DNA from: Echinicola shivajiensis
Lineage (GTDB): Bacteria > Bacteroidota > Bacteroidia > Cytophagales > Cyclobacteriaceae
Direction of reading: 5' to 3'
Length of the DNA stretch: 64,000 nt
NCBI RefSeq assembly: GCF_018642165.1
Contig: NZ_JAHHZM010000018.1
Coordinates: 1-64,000 of the forward strand
Numbering within the stretch: the stretch's first letter is position 1; each line of letters begins with the position of its first letter. A program made the position numbers and the translations under genes. Positions 25,344 through 36,345 of this stretch are shown here, piece by piece. Under the pieces are notes generated by a model, which had not been told where the DNA came from, made no database searches, and saw only the letters and a list, made by a program, of their open reading frames with translations.

Positions 25344-25808
25344 ATGGTTATGGCGGGGGTAATAGGAGTGCAGTCCGGTATTGGATTAAATGTAAATCTC
25401 AATGGGGATGTATTAACGAGTTATTACGCCCTAGGTGAACATTGGCGTTCAGATTTGGCTTTCTATAAAGATGAAGTCAGGTTCCTTAAGGATCTTTTGG
25501 GAAAATATTTCAACAGGTTTATTGAGGATATTGATATCAATCATGTGAGGAGAATAGAGAACAGGCTAATGATTTTGGATAGAAGGAGGGAGGAAGTGGA
25601 TTTTAAGATAGACCGTCAAATGAAAGCGATCAGCGAGCATTTAAAGTCCAATAATAATACGGCCAATCAAAGTATTATTTCCAATCACGGAGAATTAGAA
25701 TATCTATTGTCAGTTCTTGCAAAGGACTTCAGAAAATTAAAAAGGATTATTTTTCAATTGGTAGAAGATGGTTTGGAGCAGTTTCAATCTGAAGGAGGAA
25801 AGGAATAA
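25344..25808 (+). CDS. Unknown protein with coiled-coil character
   Basis: A 154-residue protein that I do not recognise. The first 20 residues are small and hydrophobic (VMAGVIGVQSGIGLNVNLNG). The remainder is rich in Lys, Arg, Glu and Asp with heptad-like spacing (IENRLMILDRRREEVDFKID, LAKDFRKLKRIIFQLVEDGL), so it is probably helical. It lies 147 bases upstream of a YtxH-type gene on the same strand, and the two may be a stress-related pair. The A/G-rich stretch before the ATG fits a weak ribosome-binding site. Confidence 0.6.
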   Translation: MVMAGVIGVQSGIGLNVNLNGDVLTSYYALGEHWRSDLAFYKDEVRFLKDLLGKYFNRFIEDIDINHVRRIENRLMILDRRREEVDFKIDRQMKAISEHLKSNNNTANQSIISNHGELEYLLSVLAKDFRKLKRIIFQLVEDGLEQFQSEGGKE

Positions 25809-25955
25809 ATTCTTTAAAAAACAGTTCGAGTTGGCTTTTTAGCATGGTTGTTGTTTTATTATTGAATATCAGAATATTTGATTTTTAAACCAGACAGATA
25901 TTTTGATGAAATAAATGTTTTATTGAAATTATTAACCACTAAAAATTGTAAAATT

Positions 25956-26201
25956 ATGGGTGAAGGAAAAGTATTGTTAGGAGTTGCAGCAGGATTGCTT
26001 GCCGGTGTAGCCTTAGGGGTAATGTTTGCTCCAGATGAAGGTGGAAAGACTAGGAAAAAATTTCAAAAACAAGGTGAAGACTTGGCCCACTCCTTAAATG
26101 GTAAAATGGACAAGAAGTTTGATGAATTGAAAGGTTCGATCAATGAGCTTTCACAAAAGATCAAAATGAAAAAAGAAGCAATTGTAAACAACGAGTCCTG
26201 A
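25956..26201 (+). CDS. YtxH-domain small membrane protein
   Basis: An 81-residue protein with one membrane segment, GVAAGLLAGVALGVMFAPDEG, directly followed by a charged helical tail. The glycine-rich helix ending in FAPxxG is the YtxH family signature. The ATG at 25956 was chosen because it places Met-Gly-Glu-Gly directly before the helix. An upstream TTG-started extension would add an unlikely leader. Family members are small general-stress proteins of unknown mechanism. The gene ends just before a strong terminator. Confidence 0.85.
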   Translation: MGEGKVLLGVAAGLLAGVALGVMFAPDEGGKTRKKFQKQGEDLAHSLNGKMDKKFDELKGSINELSQKIKMKKEAIVNNES

Positions 26202-26506
26202 GTTTTAGGAATCGCTAGATTGAACAGGCCTCCTCATCGAATTGAGGAGGTTTTTTTGTTTTAAGGGAATTTATAGCCTAGGTTTTGGATGAAAGCGAAA
26301 TAGAGGAGACTAAAGCGTTTTGTAAATTTCATTTCTCAATATTGGTCACTAAATGCTTATTTGAAATGGAATGTTTCTTAAAGTTGACCGTTTATAAAAT
26401 AAATTATTTTCAATTGCTTTTTTTTCTCGGCAAAATGAGAGCATTTGTTTATTATTAGTATTTTTAAAGTTTGAATCAAAATTGAATAACATTGAAATTT
26501 AATAGA
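26202..26506. other. Intergenic stretch between YtxH gene and sulfatase
   Basis: About 305 bases. It contains the terminator at 26229-26257. The rest is AT-rich, with a T-tract near 26418-26427, and must hold the promoter for the sulfatase gene. No good TAnnTTTG box was seen. Confidence 0.6.
26229..26257 (+). terminator. Rho-independent terminator after the YtxH gene
   Basis: CCTCCTCA (26229-26236) pairs perfectly with TGAGGAGG (26243-26250) around TCGAAT. Seven T follow. Confidence 0.92.
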
Positions 26507-28084
26507 ATGAAAGGGGCTAAGTTTGTGATGGCCTCAGTACTTACCGGGTGTAGTGTTTTGTTTTCTAGTTCTACCGTTGAGGCTCAGGAAAAACCTAATA
26601 TAGTTTTTGTTCTGGTTGATGATTTGGGCTACCATGATCTGGGTGTTACAGGAAGTACTTTTTATGAAAGTCCTCATATAGATGAATTGGCGAGGTCATC
26701 TTTCCAATTTATTCAAGGGTATACTGCTGCAAGAGTTTGTAGTCCGGCAAGGGCAAGTATTATGACTGGTGTTAGTCCTGATGTTCATGGGATCACAGAT
26801 TGGATAGGAGCTCCTGAAGGAGAGCAATGGAGGTCTTATGGCAGGGAAACCAAATTATTGCCTCCTCATTACGAGCACCAGTTAGGTAGTGATTTTGTTA
26901 CCCTTCCTGAAGCATTGAAGGAAGAAGGCTACGCTACTTTTTATGCAGGTAAATGGCATTTGGGTGATGAAGGTTCTTACCCAGAAGATCACGGTTTTGA
27001 CATCAACAAAGGCGGATGGGAAAAGGGTAGCCCTATGGGAGGGTATTTTGCACCCTATGTAAATCCCCGGCTGGAGCAAGGCCCTGATGGAGAAAATCTA
27101 AGTATCAGGTTGGCCAAAGAAACTGCTCAATATATCAAAGGGGTGCATGAAAAACCTTTCTTTGCCATGCTGGCCTTCTATGCCGTTCATGGTCCAATCC
27201 AAACTACAGAAGAGAAATGGAGTAAATATAGGGAGAAAGCTGTCCAAAATGGTGTGGCGGAAAGTGCCTATTCCATGGAAAGAAGATTGCCTATCAGAGA
27301 GGTTCAGGACAATCCTGTTTATGCAGGATTGGTTGAGACCATGGATGAAGCGGTTGGAATCGTGATGGATGCGCTAAAAGAAACAGGCTTGGATGAAAAT
27401 ACAATTATAGTATTTACCTCCGATCATGGTGGTGTAGCTTCAGGCGATGCTTATTCTACTTCCAATTTGCCGCTAAGAGGAGGAAAGGGATATCAATGGG
27501 AAGGAGGGCTTCGCGTACCCTACTTTATCAAAGTTCCCGGAATGACTCCAAATATGCTGATTGATTACCCTGCAAGTGGAATTGATTTTTATCCTACAAT
27601 ATTGGATTTGGTTGGTGCTGAAGTAAAAAGTGATAGAGTAGAGGGAGTAAGTTTACTTCCAGTGATGGAAGGGGAGTCCATGAAAAAAAGAAGCCTCTAT
27701 TGGCATTATCCTCATTATGGAAATCAAGGAGGTGACCCAAGCTCTATCATAAGAGAAGGCAAGTGGAAATTAATTTACTATTGGGAGGATAAACAAGCGG
27801 AACTTTATGATCTAGAACAAGATCCTTTTGAACACGAGAACTTAGCTTCCTTGGAACCTAAAGTAACCAAGAAGCTACAGCAAAAACTTTTAGAGAGACT
27901 GAAAAATACTGAAGCTAATTTACCCGAGACTGATCCTCAATATGATGCCAGTAAAGAACAGGAAGTACTTGACAAAGCTAAGGAAATCAGATTACCTCAA
28001 TTGGAAAGCCAAAGGATGAATATGTTTAAAACCGATTGGCAACCGAATTCAGATTGGTGGGGTTCAAAAGTCATTAAAGACTAA
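26507..28084 (+). CDS. Secreted FGly-dependent sulfatase (S1 family)
   Basis: A 525-residue formylglycine sulfatase that removes sulfate esters from a glycan. The modification motif is Cys78-Ser-Pro-Ala-Arg82 (VCSPARASIMTG), and the metal-binding aspartates are Asp38-Asp39 in VLVDDLGYHD. GKWHLG and the later FTSDHGG complete the family set. A leader ends near VEAQ and suggests secretion. The LTGC sequence inside the leader could instead be a lipobox, so final location is uncertain. The ATG at 26507 gives a normal leader, and a TTG five codons upstream was not used. It is first of a sulfatase-GH92-sulfatase set on one strand. Confidence 0.9.
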   Translation: MKGAKFVMASVLTGCSVLFSSSTVEAQEKPNIVFVLVDDLGYHDLGVTGSTFYESPHIDELARSSFQFIQGYTAARVCSPARASIMTGVSPDVHGITDWIGAPEGEQWRSYGRETKLLPPHYEHQLGSDFVTLPEALKEEGYATFYAGKWHLGDEGSYPEDHGFDINKGGWEKGSPMGGYFAPYVNPRLEQGPDGENLSIRLAKETAQYIKGVHEKPFFAMLAFYAVHGPIQTTEEKWSKYREKAVQNGVAESAYSMERRLPIREVQDNPVYAGLVETMDEAVGIVMDALKETGLDENTIIVFTSDHGGVASGDAYSTSNLPLRGGKGYQWEGGLRVPYFIKVPGMTPNMLIDYPASGIDFYPTILDLVGAEVKSDRVEGVSLLPVMEGESMKKRSLYWHYPHYGNQGGDPSSIIREGKWKLIYYWEDKQAELYDLEQDPFEHENLASLEPKVTKKLQQKLLERLKNTEANLPETDPQYDASKEQEVLDKAKEIRLPQLESQRMNMFKTDWQPNSDWWGSKVIKD

Positions 28085-28134
28085 GATTCCATTGATTTAA
28101 TTAATAACTAACCCAACAACCTTTTAATTAATTT

Positions 28135-30453
28135 ATGTTCAAACTAAAGCACTTGATTTTTGTCTGCCTCCCTTTATTCTTTAGCTGTAAAGAGGTGGCA
28201 GAGGAAAAATTGATTGATTATGTAAACCCTTTTATTGATACACATAAGAGCCGCTGGTTTTTTTTCTCATCAGCAAGCAGGCCTTTTGGGATGGTGAACT
28301 TAAGTCCTGACACTTGGACTAAAGGGAGCTGGAATAGTGGCTATTTGTATGACAGCACTGAGGTGAGGTGTTTCAGTCATGTCCACGCATGGCAAATGGC
28401 GGGGATTCCGGTAATGCCTACATCCGGGAAGTTTGAAGGGCATATGGGGATGGAGGCTACCAAATCATCCTTTGACCATGCCTCGGAAATTGCAAAACCC
28501 GGATATCATCAAATCAACCTGGACCGCTATGGTATCAAGGCAGAATTGACCTCTACACAACGTGTAGGCTTTCATCAATATACCTTCCCAGCAGGCCAAG
28601 AAGCTTATATTAGTTTTCACACTGGAGAGTTTTTGGCTCATGGTAAGGTGGATTCTTCTATGGTAAGGAAAGTTGGTGAAAGTAAATTAGAAGGATTTTC
28701 CTTGATGGGTGGAACTAGGAGAAGACCCAAGTCTACTTACGTTTATTTTGCTGCAGAATTGGATCATTCTATTGAAGAGTTCGGTGGATGGGAAGATGGT
28801 AAGCTTCTAAATGCCAATGGAACTGTAAATGGGAAGAATAATGGGGCCTATGTCAAGCTACATATTGAAGGGAAACCCGTCAAGATGAAAGTGGCCATTT
28901 CCTATACCAGTTTGGAAAACGCGTGGAAAAATATGGAAGAGGAATTACCACATTGGGACTTTGACCAAGTGGTAATGGATTCAGAAATGGAATGGGAAGA
29001 AAAGCTTTCCCGAATTAAAGTTGAAGGAGGCAAAAAAGAAGAAAAGATCAAGTTCTACACTGATCTTTGGCATGCTTTGTTAGGGAGAAGGGTTGTGAGT
29101 GATGTTAATGGGGATTACTGTGATATGACTGGGGAGAGTCCTAGAATCAGAAAGGTGCCTTTGGATGACCAAGGGAAACCTGTTTTTCCGCAGTATAATT
29201 TTGATGCTTTATGGGGCAGCCAGTGGACCCTGAATGTTTTATGGTCAATGGCCTATCCGGAGATCATGGATGGTTTTTGCAGCAGCATGGTGAATATGTA
29301 TAATGATGGTGGATTGATCCCTAGAGGTCCTTCTGGAGGGAATTATACTTATGTGATGATAGGCGATCCAGCTACGTCATTTTTCGCTACTGCCTATAAC
29401 AAAGGGATTAGAGGATATGATATTGACAAGGCCTATGAAGGTTTGATGAAAAATGCCTTTGTGGCCGGAATCAGGGATCGAGCAGGGTATGAACATGACT
29501 TGACCCCTACTGGCGGTGGAATGAAATATTATGAAAGCAGAGGATATGTACCGGAGGGAGTAGAAGGAAATGGTGGCCACAAAGATGGGGCGTCCATGAC
29601 TTTGGAATATGCTTACCAAGATTGGTGCTTGGCCCAGTTGTCCAAGGTGCTGGGCAAGGAGGAAGATTATGAAATGCTTATGAAAAGGTCCCAGAATTAC
29701 CGAAATCTTTGGAACCCAGCATCCAAAGCCATTCACCCTAAAGATATGGATGGTAAATGGATACCTGATTTTGCATTGATAGGCGAAGGATTTAATACAC
29801 TTGGATTTTGCGAAAGTAATTCAGCAATTTACTCCCATTTTGTTCCGCATGACATGCAAGGCCTGATTGAATTGTTTGGTGGAAATGAAGTGTATACAGA
29901 AATGCTCAATGGGTATTTTGAAAAGGCAAGAGGAAACAATTTTATCACTGACCATGGAAAGCATGCAGAAAGCTGGGTGGATTATGAAAATCAACCTTCA
30001 TGTCAAATGGCCCATTTGTTCAATCATGCTGGAAAACCTTGGTTAAGCCAGTATTGGGTAAGAGAAGTCAAAGAAATCACCTTTGGAGATACAAGCCCGT
30101 ATGGTGGGTATAATGGTGATGAAGATCAAGGCCAAATGGGAGCACTAGGTGTATTGATGGCAATGGGGATTTTCCAAGTAGATGGTGGTACTGCTATTCA
30201 ATCAGAGTATGAAATTACAAGCCCAATTTTCAATAAGGTTTCCATTGACTTGAATAATGATTATTATCCTGGAGATAAGTTTGAAATCATTACGGAGGCA
30301 AATGATTTTCATAAAGATGTCTATATCCAGTCTGCAAAGCTCAATGGAGAAGAGTGGAGCAGTTATCGTTTTCCGCATGAATTATTTGCAAAAGGGGGCA
30401 AGCTTGAAATTAATTTAGGTGTACAACCTAATAAAGAGTGGGGAATAAAATGA
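28135..30453 (+). CDS. GH92 family glycosidase (alpha-mannosidase-like lipoprotein)
   Basis: A 772-residue GH92 enzyme with a lipoprotein signal (FFSC, Cys18). The N-terminal domain begins YVNPFIDT, as usual in GH92. The catalytic region has GDEDQGQMGALGVLMAMGIF, which holds the two base aspartates, and FVPHDMQGLIELFGG. The acid glutamate is in the variant segment CESNSAIYSHF; many members have E-x-N-x-W here, so the tryptophan is missing. GH92 enzymes are calcium-dependent exo-alpha-mannosidases. It lies 50 bases after one sulfatase and 49 before another. A sulfated, mannose-containing substrate is inferred from this order. Confidence 0.9.
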   Translation: MFKLKHLIFVCLPLFFSCKEVAEEKLIDYVNPFIDTHKSRWFFFSSASRPFGMVNLSPDTWTKGSWNSGYLYDSTEVRCFSHVHAWQMAGIPVMPTSGKFEGHMGMEATKSSFDHASEIAKPGYHQINLDRYGIKAELTSTQRVGFHQYTFPAGQEAYISFHTGEFLAHGKVDSSMVRKVGESKLEGFSLMGGTRRRPKSTYVYFAAELDHSIEEFGGWEDGKLLNANGTVNGKNNGAYVKLHIEGKPVKMKVAISYTSLENAWKNMEEELPHWDFDQVVMDSEMEWEEKLSRIKVEGGKKEEKIKFYTDLWHALLGRRVVSDVNGDYCDMTGESPRIRKVPLDDQGKPVFPQYNFDALWGSQWTLNVLWSMAYPEIMDGFCSSMVNMYNDGGLIPRGPSGGNYTYVMIGDPATSFFATAYNKGIRGYDIDKAYEGLMKNAFVAGIRDRAGYEHDLTPTGGGMKYYESRGYVPEGVEGNGGHKDGASMTLEYAYQDWCLAQLSKVLGKEEDYEMLMKRSQNYRNLWNPASKAIHPKDMDGKWIPDFALIGEGFNTLGFCESNSAIYSHFVPHDMQGLIELFGGNEVYTEMLNGYFEKARGNNFITDHGKHAESWVDYENQPSCQMAHLFNHAGKPWLSQYWVREVKEITFGDTSPYGGYNGDEDQGQMGALGVLMAMGIFQVDGGTAIQSEYEITSPIFNKVSIDLNNDYYPGDKFEIITEANDFHKDVYIQSAKLNGEEWSSYRFPHELFAKGGKLEINLGVQPNKEWGIK

Positions 30454-30502
30454 GATTGCTCATAAGCCTCATCAAGAAAAGAAGTTTTTAAAAGTAAAAG
30501 AT

Positions 30503-32026
30503 ATGATACGTTTAAAAAGCCTACTAATTATAATGCTTGCCCTGTCCTTATGGCGTTGTCAGCAGCCGAAGGAGAAACAAGTGAAAAAGCCTAATATCTT
30601 ATTTCTGTTTGCTGATGACTATACTTTTGAAGCGATCCATGCACTGGGAAATGAAGTGATAGAAACTCCCAACTTAGACCGACTGGTAAATGGAGGAACC
30701 TCTTTTACCCATGCCTACAATATGGGTGGCTGGAATGGGGCCATTTGTGTAGCTTCTCGTGCAATGATGATTTCTGGACGGCATGTTTGGAGAGCCCAAG
30801 AGGTATCAAAAAAATGGACAGAGGGAGATTCATTGTCACTACAGCAGACTTGGGGACGGTTGATGGAAAATGCAGGCTATTCTACTTATATGACGGGTAA
30901 ATGGCACGTTAACGCCCCTGCTGAAACAGTTTTTCAAGTGGCCAAGCATATCCGTCCCGGAATGCCCAATGATCTTCGCGGAAACTTAGGAAAGGTTGTT
31001 CCCGATATTAAAGAGGCTTTGAAAAATGGAGAGAATATTGCTGATTTACGACCGAAAGGTTATTATAGACCTTTGAGCGAAATTGATACTTTATGGTCAT
31101 CCTCTGACCCGAGCAATGGTGGTTATTGGGAAGGTGGAAAACATTGGAGTGAGGTGGTTAAGGATGATGCTTTAGCATTTCTGGATGATGCCAGAAAGAA
31201 AGAGAATCCTTTTTTTATGTATATCGCCTTTAATGCTCCTCATGATCCAAGGCAGGCACCTCAATCGTTTTTGGACAAATATCCCTTGGAGAATATACCT
31301 CTTCCGGAAAACTGGTTGCCTGAGTACCCTTATAAAGATGATATTGGAAATTCAATAGGGTTAAGGGATGAGGCTTTGGGACCTTTTCCAAGGACTGAAT
31401 TGGCAATAAAAACGCATAAGAAGGAATATTATGCCATTATTAGCCATTTGGATGAGCAAATAGGGGAAATATTAGATGCTTTGGAAGCATCAGGAGAATT
31501 GGAAAACACTTATATCTTTTTTACTGGAGATCACGGTTTAGCTGTGGGGCATCATGGTTTGCTAGGGAAGCAAAGCTTATTCGATCACAGTATTCGTGTG
31601 CCTTTCATGGCCATGGGCCCTGATTTGCCTAAAGGAAATAAAGTGGATAATGATATCTATTTGCAAGATGTGATGGCCACTTCCTTGGAGTTGGCTGGGA
31701 TAGAAAAGCCAGATTATGTTGAGTTCAACAGCTTTTTATCCTTGGCCAAGAATGAAACGCAAGAAGGAGCCTATGAAAAAGGTATATATGGAGCATATGT
31801 GGATTATCAAAGAATGATCCGTAAGGATAAATATAAGCTATTGGTTTACCCAAAAATCAATAAGGTATTGTTGTTTGATTTGGAAAATGATCCTTTGGAA
31901 ATGAACGATTTGGCTGGAAATCCTGAACAAGCAGAAAGGGTCAAAGGTTTATTTGAAGATTTGCTGAAATTACAGAAAGAAATGGATGATCCGCTTGATC
32001 TGACTCCCTTTTATTCCCTGTTATAA
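30503..32026 (+). CDS. FGly sulfatase with CxAxR-type motif (lipoprotein)
   Basis: A 507-residue sulfatase. The modification motif is Cys82-Val-Ala-Ser-Arg86 (ICVASRAMMISG), so alanine takes the place of the more common proline, a variation known in S1 sulfatases. The metal aspartates are FLFADDYTF. GKWHVN and FTGDHGLAVGHHG follow the usual order. A leader ends LWRC, with Cys19 a possible though imperfect lipobox. The C-terminal tail (LFDLENDPLEMNDLAGNP) is the standard sulfatase ending. It is the last gene of the set and is followed by a strong terminator. Confidence 0.9.
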   Translation: MIRLKSLLIIMLALSLWRCQQPKEKQVKKPNILFLFADDYTFEAIHALGNEVIETPNLDRLVNGGTSFTHAYNMGGWNGAICVASRAMMISGRHVWRAQEVSKKWTEGDSLSLQQTWGRLMENAGYSTYMTGKWHVNAPAETVFQVAKHIRPGMPNDLRGNLGKVVPDIKEALKNGENIADLRPKGYYRPLSEIDTLWSSSDPSNGGYWEGGKHWSEVVKDDALAFLDDARKKENPFFMYIAFNAPHDPRQAPQSFLDKYPLENIPLPENWLPEYPYKDDIGNSIGLRDEALGPFPRTELAIKTHKKEYYAIISHLDEQIGEILDALEASGELENTYIFFTGDHGLAVGHHGLLGKQSLFDHSIRVPFMAMGPDLPKGNKVDNDIYLQDVMATSLELAGIEKPDYVEFNSFLSLAKNETQEGAYEKGIYGAYVDYQRMIRKDKYKLLVYPKINKVLLFDLENDPLEMNDLAGNPEQAERVKGLFEDLLKLQKEMDDPLDLTPFYSLL

Positions 32027-32376
32027 AAGCGAAAATACAATTCATCATAACACGGTGTAAAAGCTTTTGATAAATTGAAGTTTGGATATTGCTTCTAGTC
32101 ATTACTTTATCATAAGTAATGACTAGAAGCAATTTTTGTTATAGATCAAGAGTGGATTTTGTTTACAAATTGATGATGTTTATACACGTTTAGAGCAATT
32201 TTATAATAGGAGCTAAACTTGTTTTGATTGAAATTATTTCCAAAATCCTTTTTATAGTCTTATCTTTTAATCTACCGTTTTAATAGTTTAAAGCGCTTGT
32301 TTTTAAGAGCGTTTTATTTGTGTGTAAAAACAAAAAATCATATTTCGATTAGCTTAACCGGCTTTTGTTCTCAATT
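32027..32376. other. Intergenic stretch before the hybrid histidine kinase
   Basis: About 350 bases of AT-rich sequence holding the 20-bp-stem terminator at 32088-32140. The 230 bases after it should carry the kinase promoter. No clear box was found, and no small frame stands out. Confidence 0.6.
32088..32140 (+). terminator. Long perfect-stem terminator after the sulfatase
   Basis: A 20-base arm (32088-32107) pairs without mismatch with 32114-32133 around the six-base loop TATCAT. A T-rich tail (TTTTTG) follows. The stem is much longer than most terminators in this window. Confidence 0.85.
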
Positions 32377-35300
32377 ATGAAGCAACCTGTTCTAAACATT
32401 AATGGTCAATCTGATGCGTCTTATAGTAATCAAATCATACTCAAGTTGGGGAGGTTGTTGGAGTTATTAAGGGTAAGTCTTGACTTACCCGTTGCACTTA
32501 TTCTTAAGCAATTTGAGGATCAGTTCGAGCTTGTAAAAGCCCTTGGTATAGATGAAAAGGAATTCAATGTTCAAAGGCTTGATTTCAAGGGACTTTGTCT
32601 AAAGTTTCCTCAAGGAATGGAATATGGTAAGTTGGAAGGAACAAATGGATTTGAATGTGGTGATTATTTCATGGAGTATTGCTCAATTTCACCAATTCAA
32701 AATGAAAATCAGTATTTAAAATATTGGGTGGTTCTTTTGGGTGATTCTGATCAGCAATACAGTGAAAGTCAGCGGAAATCCATGGAACTGATTTTGGAGG
32801 AAATCAAGGAGAGTTTGGCCCTAACGGAAGATGAGAGCGATGCTGAAGAGCATAGATTTAGGAAATTTTTTGAAAACTCCTTGGGCTTGATGTGTATTCA
32901 TGATCTCTCGGGTAAGTTATTGATGGTCAATGAGTCCAGCGCGAACAGCCTGGGCTACAAAAAAGAGGAGTTGATTGGTAGAGAATTGCAGAGCCTAATG
33001 CCCCTAAATCATCAAAAAGGGTTTGAAGGCTACCTTATTTCAATAAAAGAAAAAGGGTTTGCCCAAGGGATAATGAAAATCCTGAATAAGTCTGGAGAAC
33101 CTAAAATCTGGTTGTTTTCAAATGTGCTGGAGAAAGGAAAAGATGGTTCTGAATATGTTTTGGGCAATGCATTGGATATCACAGAGAGGAATAAATTGGA
33201 GCTGGAATATAACCGGCTTAAGGAAATTTTACAGCAAACCAATGAAATGGCAAGAGTGGGAGGTTGGGAATGTGATTTTGAGAAGAATAAAATCCATTGG
33301 TCAAAAGTAACCAGAGAAATTCATGAGGTAGATGAGGATTTTCAGCCTGATATTGATGATGCCATTGATTTTTATAAAGAAGGTGAAAGTAGAAATAAGA
33401 TTATCAAGGCAGTTGAATTAGCTGCTAGTGAAGGAAAGCCTTACGATCTGGAGTTACAACTAATTACTGCTAAGGGCAAGGAGAAATGGGTTAGGGCCAT
33501 TGGACATCCTGAGTTTAAAAATGGCATCTGTGTAAGGCTGTTTGGGACATTCCAAGATATCAATGAAAAAAAGCATTCAGAAATTGAAATCATAAGGTCT
33601 AAGAAGTTATTGGAGGACGTCCAGAATGCTTCTTCCGAAGTGAGTATCATTTCTACTGATAAATATGGAATGATCATCGTTTTCAATAGAGGGGCAGAAA
33701 AAATGTTGGGCTATAGTGCTGATGAAATGGTGAATAAACAAAGCCCTGCAATAATTCACGATCCAAATGAGGTAGCTAAGCGGGGAGAAGAATTAAGTGA
33801 AGAATATGGAGAGAAAATAGAGGGCTTTAGGGTATTTGTATATAAATCACAATTAGAGGGAGCGGAAGAAAGAGAGTGGACTTATATAAGAAAGGATGGT
33901 TCAAGGTTTTATGTTTCCCTTGCAGTTACAACCATTAGAGATGAAAAGGGAGATATTGAAGGGTATTTGGGTATTGCAACTGATATAACTGAACGTAAAG
34001 ATGCAGAGAGGCAGCTCATTATCGAGAAGGCCAGATTAAATGCATTTGTTACGCACGCGCCTGCAGCAGTGGCGATGTTTGATACTGAGATCAAATATGT
34101 TGCTTATTCAAATAGGTGGCTGGAAGAATATAAGTTACAGGGACAAGATTTGAAAAACAGGTCTCATTATGAGGTATTCCCTGGTATTTCTGATGAATGG
34201 AAGAGCATTCATTCCAGGTGTTTGAAGGGAGAAGTGATCAGCAATGAAGAGGATGTTTGGAGACCACCTGGCTGGGATCATGACCAATACTTGAGGTGGG
34301 AAGTTAGACCCTGGTATCAGTTTGATGGGGAGATTGGCGGTATAATGATGCTTACTCAGGACATTACTGAAGCCTGTCTTCAAAGAGAAGAACTGAAAAG
34401 GGCAAAAGTGCTTGCTGAACAGGCGAGTATTGCCAAATCGGAATTCTTGGCCAATATGAGCCATGAGATCCGGACACCATTAAATGGGGTGATTGGTTTT
34501 ACGGACTTGGTATTGAAAACCGAACTTACAGAAACCCAAGCTCAGTACCTTTCTATTGTCAATCAATCCGGCAATTCTCTATTAAACATTATCAATGATA
34601 TTCTTGATTTCTCAAAAATAGAGGCTGGTAAGCTTGATCTGGATGTGGATAAGAATGACCTGTACGAGCTTACCAACCAGGCAAGTGATATCATCACCTA
34701 TGAAGTCCATAGAAAAGGACTTGAAATGTTGCTTAATATCGATCCTGATATTCCTAGGTATATATGGGTGGACAGTGTAAGGCTAAAGCAAGTATTGGTA
34801 AACTTATTAGGAAATGCTTCCAAATTTACTGAGAAAGGTGAGATAGAGTTGAAATTAAGTCCACTGGGTAAAGCCAATAAAAATGGTGAGATGGCTATCA
34901 GGTTTTCTGTGAAGGACACAGGCATAGGTATTCATCCTGACAAGCAAAACAAAATATTTAAAGCCTTTTCTCAAGAAGATGTTAGTACTACCAAGAAGTA
35001 TGGTGGTACTGGCCTAGGCCTTACTATTTCAAATAGCTTGCTACATATGATGGGAAGCAAGATGAATTTGGTAAGTGAATTGGGAAAGGGGAGCACCTTT
35101 TATTTTGACCTCAAAGTGAAGTGTGAACATGGCGAACCAATGGTGTGGGATGAGGAGCTTGATATCAAAAGTATTTTGATAGTAGATGATAATGAGAATA
35201 ATAGGATGATCCTGGAGCGAATGCTAGAACTAAGGGGGATTTCTACTGTTCAGGCTAAAAATGGGTTTGAGGCTATTCAAAGACTGATCAATGGGGAGAA

Positions 35301-36345
35301 ATTTGATGTTATTCTGATGGACTATCATATGCCCATGATGGATGGAATTGAGACTATCAGAAAAATCAGGGAAAGTTTTGATCAGGAGCCTATTATCTTT
35401 TTACATAGTTCTTCTGATGACGAAAAAATTGTCAAGGCATGTAGGGAATTAAATGTTCAGCTTAGATTAGTGAAGCCCATCAAGTTGAGGGATATGTACA
35501 ACTCACTTTTGACCATCAATAGAAAAGGTATTAATAAGAAGAATCAGGATCAAAAAGTAGAAGAGACTTCAGTACTGCCAAGCAACACTAAGGTGCTGTT
35601 GGTGGAGGATAACAGTATAAATATGTTATTAGCGAAAACCGTATTGGAAAACCTTTCGCCTGGAATTAAAATTTTGGAAGCATTTAATGGTAAGGAGGCT
35701 TTGGAGATCTGTTCTAAGGAACTTCCTGATATAATTCTCATGGATGTCCAAATGCCGGAAATGAACGGTTACGAGGCTACCGCTGCAATTAGGGAAAAAT
35801 ACCATAAAAATAATATTCTGATTATTGCCTTAACAGCTGGGAACATTAAGGGCGAAAAAGAAAAGTGCCTAAAAGCTGGTATGAATGACTTTATAGCCAA
35901 GCCATTTGTGGAAGAAGATTTAGTCAAATTACTAGAGAAGTGGACTGTAAAACCGGAAGAATATACTTCTAGCTTTAAGCCTTCTAAAGCGGAGTCAATG
36001 AGTGATTTTGATGTTGAACAGCTTAAGAGATTATTGGGTATAAATGAGGTTGAAAATGAAATGTTCCAGACCATTTTGAAATCTGGAGTGAAGGAATTGG
36101 AAAGCTCCCTACAGGATATTGCGCAATTGTCAAAAGATAAAAATCCTCAACTTACCATTGCTGCACATAAGTTATATGGCTCATCTAGATCCCTAAGAAT
36201 GGAAAAACTAGCCGAATTATCAGGAGGAATAGAAAAATCAGGTTGTAAGGATTTTGAAGATTTGAACCTTATTGTATTGGTGGAAAAGGTTTTGGAAGAA
36301 CTGAAGGTTTCTATAGCTGCTGTAAAGCAGTATATAAAAAATTAA
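32377..36345 (+). CDS. Hybrid sensor histidine kinase: PAS x4, HisKA, HATPase, REC x2, Hpt
   Basis: A 1322-residue signalling protein without a membrane segment, so it is cytoplasmic. An N-terminal 150-residue region of unknown fold is followed by four PAS domains (about residues 160-680; ITERN, INEKK and ITERK mark the PAC ends). HisKA has the phospho-histidine His696 ([11 protein letters not shown]). HATPase keeps its N box ([10 protein letters not shown]), DTGIGI and GGTGLGL. Receiver 1 has Asp982 and receiver 2 has Asp1123. A C-terminal Hpt has His1264 in AAHKLYGS. All phosphorelay residues are present. The ATG at 32377 was chosen over a TTG four codons upstream. The NtrC-type regulator next door is a likely partner. 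Confidence 0.92.
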   Translation: MKQPVLNINGQSDASYSNQIILKLGRLLELLRVSLDLPVALILKQFEDQFELVKALGIDEKEFNVQRLDFKGLCLKFPQGMEYGKLEGTNGFECGDYFMEYCSISPIQNENQYLKYWVVLLGDSDQQYSESQRKSMELILEEIKESLALTEDESDAEEHRFRKFFENSLGLMCIHDLSGKLLMVNESSANSLGYKKEELIGRELQSLMPLNHQKGFEGYLISIKEKGFAQGIMKILNKSGEPKIWLFSNVLEKGKDGSEYVLGNALDITERNKLELEYNRLKEILQQTNEMARVGGWECDFEKNKIHWSKVTREIHEVDEDFQPDIDDAIDFYKEGESRNKIIKAVELAASEGKPYDLELQLITAKGKEKWVRAIGHPEFKNGICVRLFGTFQDINEKKHSEIEIIRSKKLLEDVQNASSEVSIISTDKYGMIIVFNRGAEKMLGYSADEMVNKQSPAIIHDPNEVAKRGEELSEEYGEKIEGFRVFVYKSQLEGAEEREWTYIRKDGSRFYVSLAVTTIRDEKGDIEGYLGIATDITERKDAERQLIIEKARLNAFVTHAPAAVAMFDTEIKYVAYSNRWLEEYKLQGQDLKNRSHYEVFPGISDEWKSIHSRCLKGEVISNEEDVWRPPGWDHDQYLRWEVRPWYQFDGEIGGIMMLTQDITEACLQREELKRAKVLAEQASIAKSEFLANMSHEIRTPLNGVIGFTDLVLKTELTETQAQYLSIVNQSGNSLLNIINDILDFSKIEAGKLDLDVDKNDLYELTNQASDIITYEVHRKGLEMLLNIDPDIPRYIWVDSVRLKQVLVNLLGNASKFTEKGEIELKLSPLGKANKNGEMAIRFSVKDTGIGIHPDKQNKIFKAFSQEDVSTTKKYGGTGLGLTISNSLLHMMGSKMNLVSELGKGSTFYFDLKVKCEHGEPMVWDEELDIKSILIVDDNENNRMILERMLELRGISTVQAKNGFEAIQRLINGEKFDVILMDYHMPMMDGIETIRKIRESFDQEPIIFLHSSSDDEKIVKACRELNVQLRLVKPIKLRDMYNSLLTINRKGINKKNQDQKVEETSVLPSNTKVLLVEDNSINMLLAKTVLENLSPGIKILEAFNGKEALEICSKELPDIILMDVQMPEMNGYEATAAIREKYHKNNILIIALTAGNIKGEKEKCLKAGMNDFIAKPFVEEDLVKLLEKWTVKPEEYTSSFKPSKAESMSDFDVEQLKRLLGINEVENEMFQTILKSGVKELESSLQDIAQLSKDKNPQLTIAAHKLYGSSRSLRMEKLAELSGGIEKSGCKDFEDLNLIVLVEKVLEELKVSIAAVKQYIKN

